From an uncultured Collinsella sp. (GTDB taxonomy: Bacteria > Actinomycetota > Coriobacteriia > Coriobacteriales > Coriobacteriaceae): a stretch of DNA of 27,671 bases. Numbering within the stretch: the stretch's first letter is position 1; each line of letters opens with the position of its first letter. This document shows positions 8,772 through 16,869 of the stretch, one piece after another. Position numbers and translations under genes: made by a program. The notes under the pieces were generated by a model. That model was not told the origin of the DNA. It made no database searches and saw nothing but the letters and a program-made list of their open reading frames with translations. Location: positions 1 to 27,671 of the forward strand of contig CAUFRO010000028.1 in NCBI GenBank assembly GCA_959027945.1, read 5' to 3'.

Positions 8772-11662
8772 CGCCGCCGCTCGTGACGTGCGCGCCACAG
8801 TTGCAGATAGTGACCAATCTGCGCCGATTCGATGCGCTGGTAGGAGCTCGTGGGCAGCGACGTTAAGAACTTCTTCCCGTAGCCCTTCGTCACCAGGCGC
8901 GGGTCGGCCAGAATCAGCACACCGCAATCGGTCGACGAGCGGATAAGGCGGCCGGCCGCCTGCTTAACCTCGAGCACCGCCTCGGGCAGCGAATAGCGCG
9001 CCCAAGCGCGGTCTTCGCGCAGGTTGCGCTCGCACGAGAGCGGGTCCGTGGGGCTCGAGAACGGCAGCTTGGGAATGATGACGCAACGCAGCGTCTCGCC
9101 GCTGGCGTCAAACCCCTCCCAGAAGGCCTTAAGCGCAAAAAGCGACGAGGTCGGCTCATTGATAAACCGGTCGCGCAGGCGACGAGGAGATGAGTTGCGC
9201 TGCTGGCAGTCGAGCTCCAGACCCGCACGGGCCATCTTGGGTTCAACGCGGGCGTACAGGTCTTCCATGTCGCGCCGATTGGTGAACAGTGTGAGCACCG
9301 ATCCGCCCATGGCAAGATGGGCGTCGACCAGCACGCGCTCGAGCGCCGTAAGATAGCTCTCGCGATCGCGCGGATCGGGGATATCGCCCGCAACGACTAC
9401 AGCCATGTTCGAATCGAAGTCGTAGCTCGAGTCCAAGTGCAGCGATGAGGATGTTGAAGCACCGATGCGATCGAGGCCGACCGCATGGTTAAAGTGTTCA
9501 AAGCTTTTGGACACCGTCATAGTCGCCGAGGCAAAGATAGCCGTGTGAACCTCGGGCAGCCACTCGGTTGCCAAGGCCTCGCCAATGTCGATGCGCTCTG
9601 CGGTCATCGACTCTCCGCCGGCACGCAGCCTGCGATTGACCTGCAGCGAATACACGTAGTGTTCATCGGTGCCATCAATGATGAGTTTGAGGTTCTCGAC
9701 CAGCTCGTGCAGGCGACGCGAGATATCACCCAGGTCAACAACAACCTCGGGCTTGTCGGCGGCGACGGCTTGCACCAGCGCGTCGACGCTCTTGTCAGCC
9801 TGTTCCAATGCGTCGATGCCAGTGTAGGCCGACTGTAAGAAATCATGCCAGTCGTCAGATTCGCGCAGCTCGGGGCCAATCCATAGATTGGCATTGTCAT
9901 AACCCCCACGCGCACGGCGGCCGAGCTCGCGAACGCCATCGAACACGTCGGCGATTGCCATGCTCGCGCGCGCAACCGTCGACGTCGCCTTGGCAGTAAG
10001 GCCCAGATAGAGCGTAGAGCCCTCGGAGGTTGCCAAATCACGGGAAACCTGGCTTAGCGCGCCGGTGCTCGAGCCACCCAGGCGCTCAAACAGAACGCGT
10101 GATTCGTCCGCCGACACCACGCGCGCCCACTGGCGGCGCGCCTCGCGCTCGATGGAATGGGCCTCGTCGATTACCCAATGACGAATCGGAGGTAAAATCC
10201 TGCCCTCGGCCGCGACATTGCGGAACAGCAGGGAATGGTTGGTGACCACCACATCGGCATGCGCCGCACGACGGCGAGCGCCGTGGACCAAACATTTATC
10301 AGGGAAAAACGGGCAGAGGCGACGAGCACACTCGCGCGAGGCCGTCGTAAAGTCGGGACGGTTGACGCTGCGCCACCGAATGCCGAGCGAGTCGAGGTCG
10401 CCATCGGCTGATTGGCAGACGTACGCCATAATGACCGCGACCGCCGTGAGCGTGTCCGCCGGATCGCGCTTGGTGGTAATCTCGACCTGGCCTCGGCTCA
10501 TGCGCTCAAGCTTGCGCAGGCACGGATAGTGGTCATAGCCCTTGAGAGCGCAAAATGACAGACCACCGTCCAGTTGCTCGGCAAGTTTTGGCAGCTCATG
10601 GTACATGAGCTGGTCGGCAAGATTGTTCGATTTGGTCGCAATACCAACCGTGATGTTGTTACGGCGTGCTGCCTCGGCAAAAGGCACCAGATAGGCCATC
10701 GATTTGCCGACGCCCGTGCCCGCCTCAATTACGCGATGTGTGCCCGTGACCAGCGCATCGCGGACCTCGAGCGCCATCGCGATCTGCTCATCACGCGGCT
10801 CGTAAGTGGGATACATGCGATTGACCAGGCCACCCGGCGCATAGTCTGTCTCAATCTCCTCACGACTCGGCATCTTGAGGACCGGCAGTTCGTCGGCGTC
10901 CACCCGATCGTCGGCGCGATCGGCCTTGAGAACGTCAGCACGAGCGGCGCTGAGAGAGAAGATAGAACCAGGGTTCTGCCCCGCCAAGAATGAGAAGATA
11001 GGACGATAGGACCAAGGCACATCCGGATGCATGTCGGCTAGGCGCGCCATGAGGCCCTGGGGCAAGTCGGTGAGCGCCACGAGCAACACACGCCATACGC
11101 CACACAGGGCGTCGACGTCGGCATTGGCACGGTGTGATACCGAGTCACAGCCAAACAGATCGGCCATAAAAGACAGCTTGTGCGAGGCCAGGCGCGGAAG
11201 CGCGATGCGCGACAGCGCCAGCGAATCGATCCAGATATCGCTCACGTTGACGCCGCCTTTGACCGACTCGATAAACGAGCGATCGAACGTGGCGTTATGT
11301 GCGATCACCGGGCAACCACCGACAAAATCGGCGAGAGCGGCGACGGCCTCAGCGGCCGACGGGGCATCTGCCACATCGGCATTTGTAATGCTCGTGAGCT
11401 CGGTAATCTCGGCGGGAATTAGCTGCTTGGGATGCACGAAGGTATCGAAGCGGTCGACGATCTCGCGGCCCGAAAGACGGGCCGCCGAGATCTCGATCAG
11501 CTCGTTGTCCTGCACCGAAAGACCTGTGGTCTCGGTATCGAGGACAATCACATCTTCCTCGATAAGGCCGAAGGACTGCGTTTTGGCGCGTTCGGCAAGC
11601 GTGGCATAGGAGTCGATGACAAACTGCGGCGTTCCTGACGAAACCGCGTCCTCGATTAGCAT
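8768..11662 (-). CDS. dinG: DinG-family helicase with N-terminal DnaQ-like 3'-5' exonuclease
   Basis: 964 aa. The exonuclease domain (about 35-195) is complete: D-T-E-T-T-G (D42, E44), A-H-N-A-T-F-D (D127) and H-R-A-N-A-D (H177, D182). The XPD/DinG-type superfamily 2 helicase follows: Walker A G-T-G-V-G-K-S (315-321), D-E-A-H (499-502), the F-W-E-G-F-D motif and Q-A-A-G-R-L-I-R-S near the end. Cysteines C381, C445, C450 and C457 have the spacing of a DinG/XPD 4Fe-4S domain. Predicted role: ATP-driven 5'-3' unwinding of DNA, possibly with R-loops, coupled to 3'-5' degradation, in repair. The start overlaps the ddl stop by 7 bp with no strong ribosome site, so translation is probably coupled. 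It converges on the WYL pair. Confidence 0.92.
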   Translation of the reverse strand: MLIEDAVSSGTPQFVIDSYATLAERAKTQSFGLIEEDVIVLDTETTGLSVQDNELIEISAARLSGREIVDRFDTFVHPKQLIPAEITELTSITNADVADAPSAAEAVAALADFVGGCPVIAHNATFDRSFIESVKGGVNVSDIWIDSLALSRIALPRLASHKLSFMADLFGCDSVSHRANADVDALCGVWRVLLVALTDLPQGLMARLADMHPDVPWSYRPIFSFLAGQNPGSIFSLSAARADVLKADRADDRVDADELPVLKMPSREEIETDYAPGGLVNRMYPTYEPRDEQIAMALEVRDALVTGTHRVIEAGTGVGKSMAYLVPFAEAARRNNITVGIATKSNNLADQLMYHELPKLAEQLDGGLSFCALKGYDHYPCLRKLERMSRGQVEITTKRDPADTLTAVAVIMAYVCQSADGDLDSLGIRWRSVNRPDFTTASRECARRLCPFFPDKCLVHGARRRAAHADVVVTNHSLLFRNVAAEGRILPPIRHWVIDEAHSIEREARRQWARVVSADESRVLFERLGGSSTGALSQVSRDLATSEGSTLYLGLTAKATSTVARASMAIADVFDGVRELGRRARGGYDNANLWIGPELRESDDWHDFLQSAYTGIDALEQADKSVDALVQAVAADKPEVVVDLGDISRRLHELVENLKLIIDGTDEHYVYSLQVNRRLRAGGESMTAERIDIGEALATEWLPEVHTAIFASATMTVSKSFEHFNHAVGLDRIGASTSSSLHLDSSYDFDSNMAVVVAGDIPDPRDRESYLTALERVLVDAHLAMGGSVLTLFTNRRDMEDLYARVEPKMARAGLELDCQQRNSSPRRLRDRFINEPTSSLFALKAFWEGFDASGETLRCVIIPKLPFSSPTDPLSCERNLREDRAWARYSLPEAVLEVKQAAGRLIRSSTDCGVLILADPRLVTKGYGKKFLTSLPTSSYQRIESAQIGHYLQLWRARHERRR

Positions 11663-12621
11663 GCAATGCCCGCTCGACGAAGGCCCATACGGATCAGGCT
11701 GTCACAGACCTGCGGGAACGTCATGTCGTCGGTGTGGCGAATCTCATCCGGATACAGCGACGTATCGGTCATGCCGGGAATGGTGTTGGTCTCGAGGATG
11801 ACGGGGCCGTCCTCGCTCACGATAAAATCGCTGCGCGAGATGCCCAGGCAACCGAGGGCCTTGTGAGCAGCACAGGCAAGCTCCTGAGCGCGAGCATAAT
11901 TCTCGGGTGAAATCTGCGCCGGAATACGATGGATGTCCGTAGGGTCGACATACTTCACGTCCAGATCGTAGAACTCACAGTCCTCGGGCTTGCGAATCTC
12001 GACAATCGGTAGGGCGCGCACGTCGTCCTCGCCGTACACGCCGACGGTGATCTCGGTACCCTCGATGCACTTCTCGACCAGCACTTTGTCGCCGTACTCA
12101 AACGCCTTGGCAATTGCCGCGGGCAGCTCGGAGGGCTCATGGACCAGGGAAATGCCATAGCTGGAACCGTTGACGGCCGGCTTCACAAAGCAGCGCTCGC
12201 CACAGACCTCGACGATATGATCGATATCGACTTCATCGCCCACCTCGAGCGCAAGGCCGGGGGCAATGGGGATGCCCGCCTTGGCGTATAAGAGCTTAGA
12301 GACCTCCTTGTCGGCACCGCAGGCGCTGGCAAGCACGCCCGAGGCCGTGTAGGGGATACCCAGGGTCTCCATGGCACCCTGCATGGCGCCATCCTCGCCG
12401 CCGGCACCGTGCATGGCGATAAACGCCACGTCAAAGCCGCCGGTCGCCATGGTTACCATAAAATCATCAGCGGCCGTGTCGAGCAGCTCCACCGAGGTGT
12501 AGCCGGCTTCCTTCAGTGCCACCACAACGTTCTTTCCCGAATTGAGCGAGATCTCGCGCTCGGCGGAATGACCGCCCGCCAAGACCGCTACGTGCATGTT
12601 CTCTAGGCTTTTACCCGGCAT
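11656..12621 (-). CDS. ddl: D-alanine--D-alanine ligase
   Basis: 321 aa. The ATG has a strong GAGGAGG nearby, which fixes the start. It joins two D-Ala using ATP in the cytoplasm to make the dipeptide end of peptidoglycan precursors. Visible landmarks are G-G-H-S-A-E-R-E (Glu21), H-G-A-G-G-E-D-G (71-78), the ATP-grasp strand V-K-P-A (146-149), G-S-S-Y-G-I-S, K223-Y224 and the metal/phosphate loop N-T-I-P-G-M-T (279-285). The K-Y pair is that of D-Ala enzymes rather than of D-lactate ligases, predicting ordinary vancomycin-sensitive precursors from this gene. Length is normal for a compact Ddl. It is the first gene of a ddl-dinG unit. Confidence 0.96.
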   Translation of the reverse strand: MPGKSLENMHVAVLAGGHSAEREISLNSGKNVVVALKEAGYTSVELLDTAADDFMVTMATGGFDVAFIAMHGAGGEDGAMQGAMETLGIPYTASGVLASACGADKEVSKLLYAKAGIPIAPGLALEVGDEVDIDHIVEVCGERCFVKPAVNGSSYGISLVHEPSELPAAIAKAFEYGDKVLVEKCIEGTEITVGVYGEDDVRALPIVEIRKPEDCEFYDLDVKYVDPTDIHRIPAQISPENYARAQELACAAHKALGCLGISRSDFIVSEDGPVILETNTIPGMTDTSLYPDEIRHTDDMTFPQVCDSLIRMGLRRAGIAC

Positions 12622-12706
12622 GGGCAGACTCCTCCTCTATAATTTCTGCAGCTGATACCATATTGTAGCGATACCCTCTACGTTTCCCCAAAATCGAAAG
12701 GCTTCC

Positions 12707-13759
12707 ATGAATCCCAGGACTAAATCTCAGGACATTCGCGACTTGAGCCAAAACGATATTCGCGAGCTCGTGGCCGAACTTGGCCAGCCAGCCTTCCGCG
12801 CGAAGCAGCTCATCGAATGGGTCTTTGAGAAGAACGTTTGTTCGTTTGACGATATGACCAACATTCCCAAGGCTTTCCGCGAGCAGCTTAAAGAGGCTTT
12901 TGCCTTTGACACGCCCACTGAACTCACCAAGCAGGTTTCCAAAGATGGCTCGCGCAAGTATCTGCTCGAATACCACGACGGCGTTTCCGTCGAGACTGTC
13001 GGCATGCCCCGTCGTAACAAGCTTTCCGTCTGCGTTTCCACCCAGGCAGGCTGCGGCATGGGCTGTGCCTTTTGCGCTACCGGTCTCAACGGCCTCAAGC
13101 GATCTCTGACCGCTCAAGAGATCGTCGACCAGGTACTTCATGCATCCAACGACTTTGGCGAGCGCGCCACGAGCGTTATCTTCATGGGCCAGGGCGAGCC
13201 GTTTGCCAACTACGACGAGGTTCTCAAGGCGTTGCGAATCCTCAACGACCCCGATGGCATCGGTATCGGTGCTCGTCACCTCACCGTCTCTACCAGCGGC
13301 GTTATTCCCGGTATTCGCAAATTTGCCGACATCCCCGAGCAGTTCACGCTTGCCGTTTCCCTGCATTCCGCCATCCAGTCGACACGCAATAAGCTAATGC
13401 CCGGTGTTAAGAAGTACACGCTACTTCGCCTTCACGAGGCGCTTCAACTCTACACCGAGAAGACTGGCCGCCGCCCGACCTATGAGTATGCCATGATCGA
13501 AGGCGTCAACGATACGAATCCCGAGATGCAGGCGCTCTGCGACTTCTGCGAGGGAACGTTGTGCCACGTTAACCTGATTCAGCTTAACGACATCGAGGGC
13601 AGCCCGCTCAAGCCGTCGCCGATTCATAAGGTTGAGGATCTTCAGCGTCGTCTTGAGTCCCGTGGCATCGAGACCACGATTCGTAACTCCCGTGGTAACG
13701 ACATTGACGCCGCTTGCGGACAGCTGAAGCAGCGCTTCAAAGTTCAGAAGAACGCATAG
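12707..13759 (+). CDS. rlmN: 23S rRNA (adenine-2503-C2)/tRNA (A37-C2) methyltransferase RlmN
   Basis: 350 aa; ATG with GAAAGG about six bases upstream. This radical-SAM enzyme installs 2-methyladenosine at A2503 of 23S rRNA and at A37 of some tRNAs. The cluster-binding motif C-x3-C-x2-C is C116, C120, C123. The C-terminal G-N-D-I-D-A-A-C-G-Q segment places the methyl-carrying Cys at C337, as in characterised RlmN. R-x-S-R-G-N-D rather than Cfr-specific sequence, together with housekeeping context, argues for RlmN over Cfr. It is divergent from ddl across an 85-bp gap and ends in a hairpin terminator. Confidence 0.96.
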   Translation: MNPRTKSQDIRDLSQNDIRELVAELGQPAFRAKQLIEWVFEKNVCSFDDMTNIPKAFREQLKEAFAFDTPTELTKQVSKDGSRKYLLEYHDGVSVETVGMPRRNKLSVCVSTQAGCGMGCAFCATGLNGLKRSLTAQEIVDQVLHASNDFGERATSVIFMGQGEPFANYDEVLKALRILNDPDGIGIGARHLTVSTSGVIPGIRKFADIPEQFTLAVSLHSAIQSTRNKLMPGVKKYTLLRLHEALQLYTEKTGRRPTYEYAMIEGVNDTNPEMQALCDFCEGTLCHVNLIQLNDIEGSPLKPSPIHKVEDLQRRLESRGIETTIRNSRGNDIDAACGQLKQRFKVQKNA

Positions 13760-13777
13760 GGGAGTCGCACCCCAAAA

Positions 13778-13793
13778 CGTTTCATGTGAAACA
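13778..13793. promoter_or_regulatory. parS-like site, degenerate (14/16)
   Basis: The 16-mer CGTTTCATGTGAAACA differs from the perfect parS sites at 15.9-16.0 kb at positions 1 and 8 only. It sits between the rlmN stop and its terminator. ParB binding is possible but untested. Confidence 0.5.
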
Positions 13794-13796
13794 TCG

Positions 13797-13833
13797 AACG
13801 ACCCCGGTTGCAGAATATGCAACCGGGGTCGTT
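13797..13833 (+). terminator. Intrinsic terminator of rlmN
   Basis: A 16-bp perfect stem (13797-13812 with 13818-13833) has a 5-nt loop (GAATA) and a U-rich tail containing GTTTCATTTATT. It lies 38 bp after the rlmN stop. Confidence 0.85.
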
Positions 13834-13894
13834 TCATTTATTGTCCTTAATTTTGAATATGCTGCTACCTGTCCCATGTTTTACGGCCAAAATA

Positions 13895-13930
13895 AGAGGC
13901 CCTTGTCTCATGAATTAGACAAGGGCCTCT
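13895..13930 (-). terminator. Intrinsic terminator of the rsmG-parA-parB unit
   Basis: A 14-bp perfect stem (13895-13908 with 13917-13930) has an 8-nt loop. Read on the minus strand it is followed by TTATTTT. It lies 28 bp past the stop of the small membrane protein downstream of parB. Confidence 0.85.
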
Positions 13931-13950
13931 CAAAATATGCTGAGTAATTG

Positions 13951-13962
13951 TTAGGTACCTAA
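13951..13962. repeat. 12-bp palindrome TTAGGTACCTAA, copy 1
   Basis: Identical to the palindrome at 17455-17466, and likewise preceded by G. It overlaps the TAG stop of the small membrane protein downstream of parB. Confidence 0.6.
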
Positions 13963-14213
13963 TAGCCTACATTTTCCCATTGATTACTAACCCAACCTTG
14001 ATTAATCTTGGGATTCTTCGTTACCTGAGCAGTACGTATGGCAACATCTTCGGTCATGACATCCAGTTTCTTTTTGGAAGTATCGACGATATCTTGCGCA
14101 CCACGAAGCAAACGACCTCGAAGTTCATCGTCTGTCGCGATCTTATAGCCGGCAAAGGCACCAGCTGCAACAGTCGTCGCCAATGCAATCGCTGTTAAAA
14201 TCTTATTCCTCAT
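13959..14213 (-). CDS. Small membrane-anchored protein downstream of parB, function unknown
   Basis: 84 aa. The ATG at 14213 was chosen because AAGGAGG lies just upstream; the open frame extends six codons further but that would put the ribosome site within the gene. A basic start (M-R-N-K) is followed by a hydrophobic Ala-rich helix at about residues 5-24, then a charged helical tail (about 25-60) ending in N-V-G-Y. The charge layout suggests a single membrane anchor, with a small chance of a cleaved signal peptide. The start overlaps the parB stop by 11 bp, so it is translationally coupled to parB and followed directly by the operon terminator. It resembles YtxH-like small proteins in outline only; no family is claimed. 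Confidence 0.7.
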   Translation of the reverse strand: MRNKILTAIALATTVAAGAFAGYKIATDDELRGRLLRGAQDIVDTSKKKLDVMTEDVAIRTAQVTKNPKINQGWVSNQWENVGY

Positions 14214-15108
14214 CCTGGCCTCCTTGATCAAACTGAATCATTTCGCCAAGAATACGAGAGAGCTCTTCCTCGTCTTTAAACTCAATCTCAATCTTATTCT
14301 TTCCACGCGAGCTCTTCACACGCACGTTGGTATTAAATACCTGACGAAGCACACGGGCAGCCTTTTTAAAAGACTGAGGCGTTGCAGGTCTAGGCGTTTT
14401 AGGTGTCTCTCCGGCAGAAAACAACGGAGCAAGATTTTCTGTCGCCCTTACGGAAAGGCCTTCCGCAACAACTTTCTCTGCTAGTCGAATTCGTGCATCC
14501 TCATAGGGAACTGCAAGAACCGCACGTGCATGACCAGCAGTAAGTTTGCCCTCAAAAATCATCTGCTGAACAACTTCGGGGAGATCGAGAAGGCGTAGCG
14601 AGTTTGTAATTGCAGAGCGTGACTTGCTGACTGCCCTCGACAATGCTTCCTGGGTCATACCGCTGGCATCGATAAGCTGGCGATAGCCTTTAGCCTCTTC
14701 GACGGGATTCAAATCAGAACGCTGAAGGTTTTCGATAAGAGCAAGAGCAAGCATCTCTTCATCATTAACATCTTTAATGATGACAGGCAGCTCCTCAAGA
14801 CCAGCAAGCTTTGACGCCTGGTAACGACGCTCACCAGCGATGATCTCATAGCCGTTTCCATGCTTGCGAACCAATAGCGGCTGCAAAACGCCATGTTCTT
14901 GGATTGACTCGCTCAACTCGCGAAGTTCAGTTTCGTTAAAGTGAATTCGCGGCTGGTTAGGGTTGGGAACAATATCCTCAATAGGTAGTTTCGTTTCAGA
15001 TGCAGCCTTTGAAGCGGATGCAGCCGAACCACCGGTCTCATACTCGGCCTCTGAGACCAAAGCATTGAGTCCACGTCCCAATCCGCCACGTTTCTTTGCA
15101 CTAGGCAC
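14203..15108 (-). CDS. parB: Chromosome-partitioning protein ParB (CTP-dependent clamp)
   Basis: 301 aa; GTG start at 15108 with AGAGGTGAT upstream and an 8-bp overlap with the parA stop. It binds parS, loads onto DNA as a CTP-gated sliding clamp, and partners ParA and SMC in origin segregation. The N-terminus carries G-L-G-R-G-L-N-A-L (9-17), typical of the ParA-stimulating segment. The ParB/Srx domain (about 41-130) contains G-E-R-R (92-95), the CTP-binding motif, and a later E-N-L-Q-R. A helix-turn-helix spans about 149-177. The C-terminal 50 residues form the dimerisation region. Three perfect parS copies lie upstream of parA. Confidence 0.96.
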   Translation of the reverse strand: MPSAKKRGGLGRGLNALVSEAEYETGGSAASASKAASETKLPIEDIVPNPNQPRIHFNETELRELSESIQEHGVLQPLLVRKHGNGYEIIAGERRYQASKLAGLEELPVIIKDVNDEEMLALALIENLQRSDLNPVEEAKGYRQLIDASGMTQEALSRAVSKSRSAITNSLRLLDLPEVVQQMIFEGKLTAGHARAVLAVPYEDARIRLAEKVVAEGLSVRATENLAPLFSAGETPKTPRPATPQSFKKAARVLRQVFNTNVRVKSSRGKNKIEIEFKDEEELSRILGEMIQFDQGGQDEE

Positions 15109-15901
15109 GCTTGATCACCTCTTTTGCAAGGTTCATATACGCTTTTGCACCCTTATTTTGAGGTGCATAGGTAATTACCGGTTCTCCAAAAGACGGAGCT
15201 TCGGAGATTTTAACCGTACGGGGGATCAGCGTTTTAAACGCCTTGTCACCAAAGTACGATTGAACCTCCTCAACAACCTGATTCGACAGAGAAGTACGCG
15301 AGTCATACATAGTCATAAGCACGCCATAGGTGTCTAAGCCCTTATTCAGACGTGATTTGACCATCTTCATTGACTCAAGCAGCTTCGTAACGCCCTCGAG
15401 TGCATAATACTCGCACTGGATTGGAATCAAAACGCTGTCTGCTGCTGTCAAGGCGTTGATGGTAAGCAAGCCGAGCGAAGGAGGACAGTCAATGAAAATG
15501 AAATCGAACTCGTCCTGAATCGGCTCAAGCAAATCTTTGAGGCGGGTTTCACGAGCAATTGCGCTTACGAGCTCAATTTCGGCGCCTGCAAGCTGAATTG
15601 TAGCCGGAATTACGAATACCTTTTTGCAATTTGTATCAAGAACAAGCGATTCTGCCGACACATCATTCAGCAATGCATCATAGATGCAGTGATCAAGGTC
15701 TTCTTTTTCAATTCCAAATCCACTGGTGCTGTTTCCCTGCGGATCAAAATCGACAATCAGAGTTTTACGACCCTGCTCGCCCAGTGCTGCAGCTAGGTTT
15801 ACAGCCGTCGTTGACTTACCGACGCCGCCTTTTTGATTGATGATTGCAATGATACGCGTGTCTTTTGCGCTCTTAGAACGCTTAACGTCGCGAAATCCCA
15901 C
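15101..15901 (-). CDS. parA: Chromosome-partitioning ATPase ParA (Soj)
   Basis: 266 aa. The GTG start at 15901 has AGGAGG only four bases away; no other in-frame start precedes the P-loop. It is a deviant-Walker ATPase, K-G-G-V-G-K-S-T (24-31) with the signature Lys at 24, V-D-F-D-P-Q-G-N (50-57) and a later I-D-C-P-P-S. It dimerises with ATP on the nucleoid and is released by ParB, and in some bacteria also tunes DnaA. The short N-terminal extension of about 15 residues is basic. It is followed by parB (8-bp overlap) and preceded by the parS cluster and rsmG on the same strand. Confidence 0.96.
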   Translation of the reverse strand: MGFRDVKRSKSAKDTRIIAIINQKGGVGKSTTAVNLAAALGEQGRKTLIVDFDPQGNSTSGFGIEKEDLDHCIYDALLNDVSAESLVLDTNCKKVFVIPATIQLAGAEIELVSAIARETRLKDLLEPIQDEFDFIFIDCPPSLGLLTINALTAADSVLIPIQCEYYALEGVTKLLESMKMVKSRLNKGLDTYGVLMTMYDSRTSLSNQVVEEVQSYFGDKAFKTLIPRTVKISEAPSFGEPVITYAPQNKGAKAYMNLAKEVIKRA

Positions 15902-15940
15902 GGTCCCTCCTGGTGTGTATTAAAGCTGTCAAACGGAGGA

Positions 15941-15956
15941 TGTTTCACGTGAAACA
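15941..15956. promoter_or_regulatory. parS site 1
   Basis: Perfect palindrome TGTTTCACGTGAAACA, the widely conserved bacterial ParB-binding site, 39 bp upstream of the parA start. Confidence 0.95.
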
Positions 15957-15979
15957 TTCCGATTCAATATCAACCGCCA

Positions 15980-15995
15980 TGTTTCACGTGAAACA
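15980..15995. promoter_or_regulatory. parS site 2
   Basis: Second perfect TGTTTCACGTGAAACA copy; its start is 39 bp from that of site 1, and the same 39-bp step leads to site 3. Confidence 0.95.
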
Positions 15996-16018
15996 CTGCA
16001 TGTTGTTAATATCTATTA

Positions 16019-16034
16019 TGTTTCACGTGAAACA
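16019..16034. promoter_or_regulatory. parS site 3
   Basis: Third perfect TGTTTCACGTGAAACA copy, ending one base before the rsmG stop codon. The three sites are regularly phased at 39 bp. Confidence 0.95.
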
Positions 16035-16035
16035 T

Positions 16036-16773
16036 CTAGGCAAGCGGATTCTTCTTTGCCATGCCATTTGCACGAGGCAATGAAACAGATGATGGATGAC
16101 TCTTCTTAAGAACAATGAACTCCCTGTGGCCCAGGCCCTCTGGTAAATCGATTGCGTCATTCAGAAGCGAAGAGAATCCGCAAATCTTAGCTGCTGACAT
16201 GCCAGAGGCAAGCTCCTCATCAGATGGATTGCCCTTGGTGATAACAAATAGCCCTCCGTCCTTGAGGAACGGAGCTGCATACTCAACAAGAATCGGTAGA
16301 GGGGCCAGTGCGCGGGCGGTTACGACAGAGAACTGCTTCTTATGACTTCGAGCATATTCTTCAAGACGATCATGAACCGCATGAGCATGTTTCAATCCAA
16401 GAGCATGGACAAAGGAATTGACAGCATCAACCTTCTTGCCAACAGAGTCAATATAAGTAGCTTTACGATGCGTGGCTATGGTTAACGGAATACCAGGGAA
16501 GCCCGCACCTGTACCCATATCGAGCAAAGCTCCCTCAGGAGCCTTATTGATATAAGGGAGTAAAACAAGTGAGTCGAGGATATGAAGTACTGCAGCATCT
16601 TCTACGTTGAGAATACGGGTGAGATTGGTTGTCTTATTTGTTTCCAAAACCAAATCCAAATGCTTAATACATTTCCTCAGCTCAACATCAGTTACGCTCA
16701 AGGAATACTCTTTGCAATAGGAAGTTAGGCGACTCAACATCTCGTCAGCCTGCTGATCAGTAAGTACTAACAA
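16036..16773 (-). CDS. rsmG: 16S rRNA (guanine-527-N7) methyltransferase RsmG
   Basis: 245 aa from a TTG at 16773. That start is chosen because AGAAAGGAG lies six bases upstream. An earlier TTG at 16821 lies in the T-run of the khpB terminator and would place the ribosome site inside the gene. The Rossmann SAM-binding motif reads L-L-D-M-G-T-G-A-G-F-P-G-I-P-L, followed by Y-I-D-S-x-x-K-K. A central V-T-A-R-A-L-A-P-L motif is typical of RsmG. It methylates G527 of 16S rRNA; loss is known elsewhere to give low-level streptomycin resistance. It shares strand and probably transcript with parA-parB, the classic GidB-Soj-Spo0J order. Confidence 0.95.
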   Translation of the reverse strand: MLVLTDQQADEMLSRLTSYCKEYSLSVTDVELRKCIKHLDLVLETNKTTNLTRILNVEDAAVLHILDSLVLLPYINKAPEGALLDMGTGAGFPGIPLTIATHRKATYIDSVGKKVDAVNSFVHALGLKHAHAVHDRLEEYARSHKKQFSVVTARALAPLPILVEYAAPFLKDGGLFVITKGNPSDEELASGMSAAKICGFSSLLNDAIDLPEGLGHREFIVLKKSHPSSVSLPRANGMAKKNPLA

Positions 16774-16824
16774 CGAAAGCTCCTTTCTGACAAAAATCAG
16801 TGTATCGAGAACTTTTGACAAAAA

Positions 16825-16851
16825 AAGGGGACGTGGAAACCACGTCCCCTT
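16825..16851 (-). terminator. Intrinsic terminator of the rpmH-khpB operon
   Basis: A 12-bp perfect stem (16825-16836 with 16840-16851) has an AAA loop (TTT on the transcript strand). On the minus strand it is followed by a run of T. It lies 18 bp after the khpB stop and just upstream of rsmG. Confidence 0.9.
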
Positions 16852-16869
16852 AGCATAAGCTCGAGTAGA

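Noticed and set aside
12638..12643. TATAAT as a -10 for rlmN
   Set aside because: Exact hexamer on the plus strand, but the -35 position reads CCGGCA and the hexamer adjoins the ddl ribosome site, so it may be chance.
16774..16821. Upstream TTG start adding 16 residues to RsmG
   Set aside because: It lies in the T-run of the previous operon's terminator and would place the AGAAAGGAG ribosome site inside the gene.
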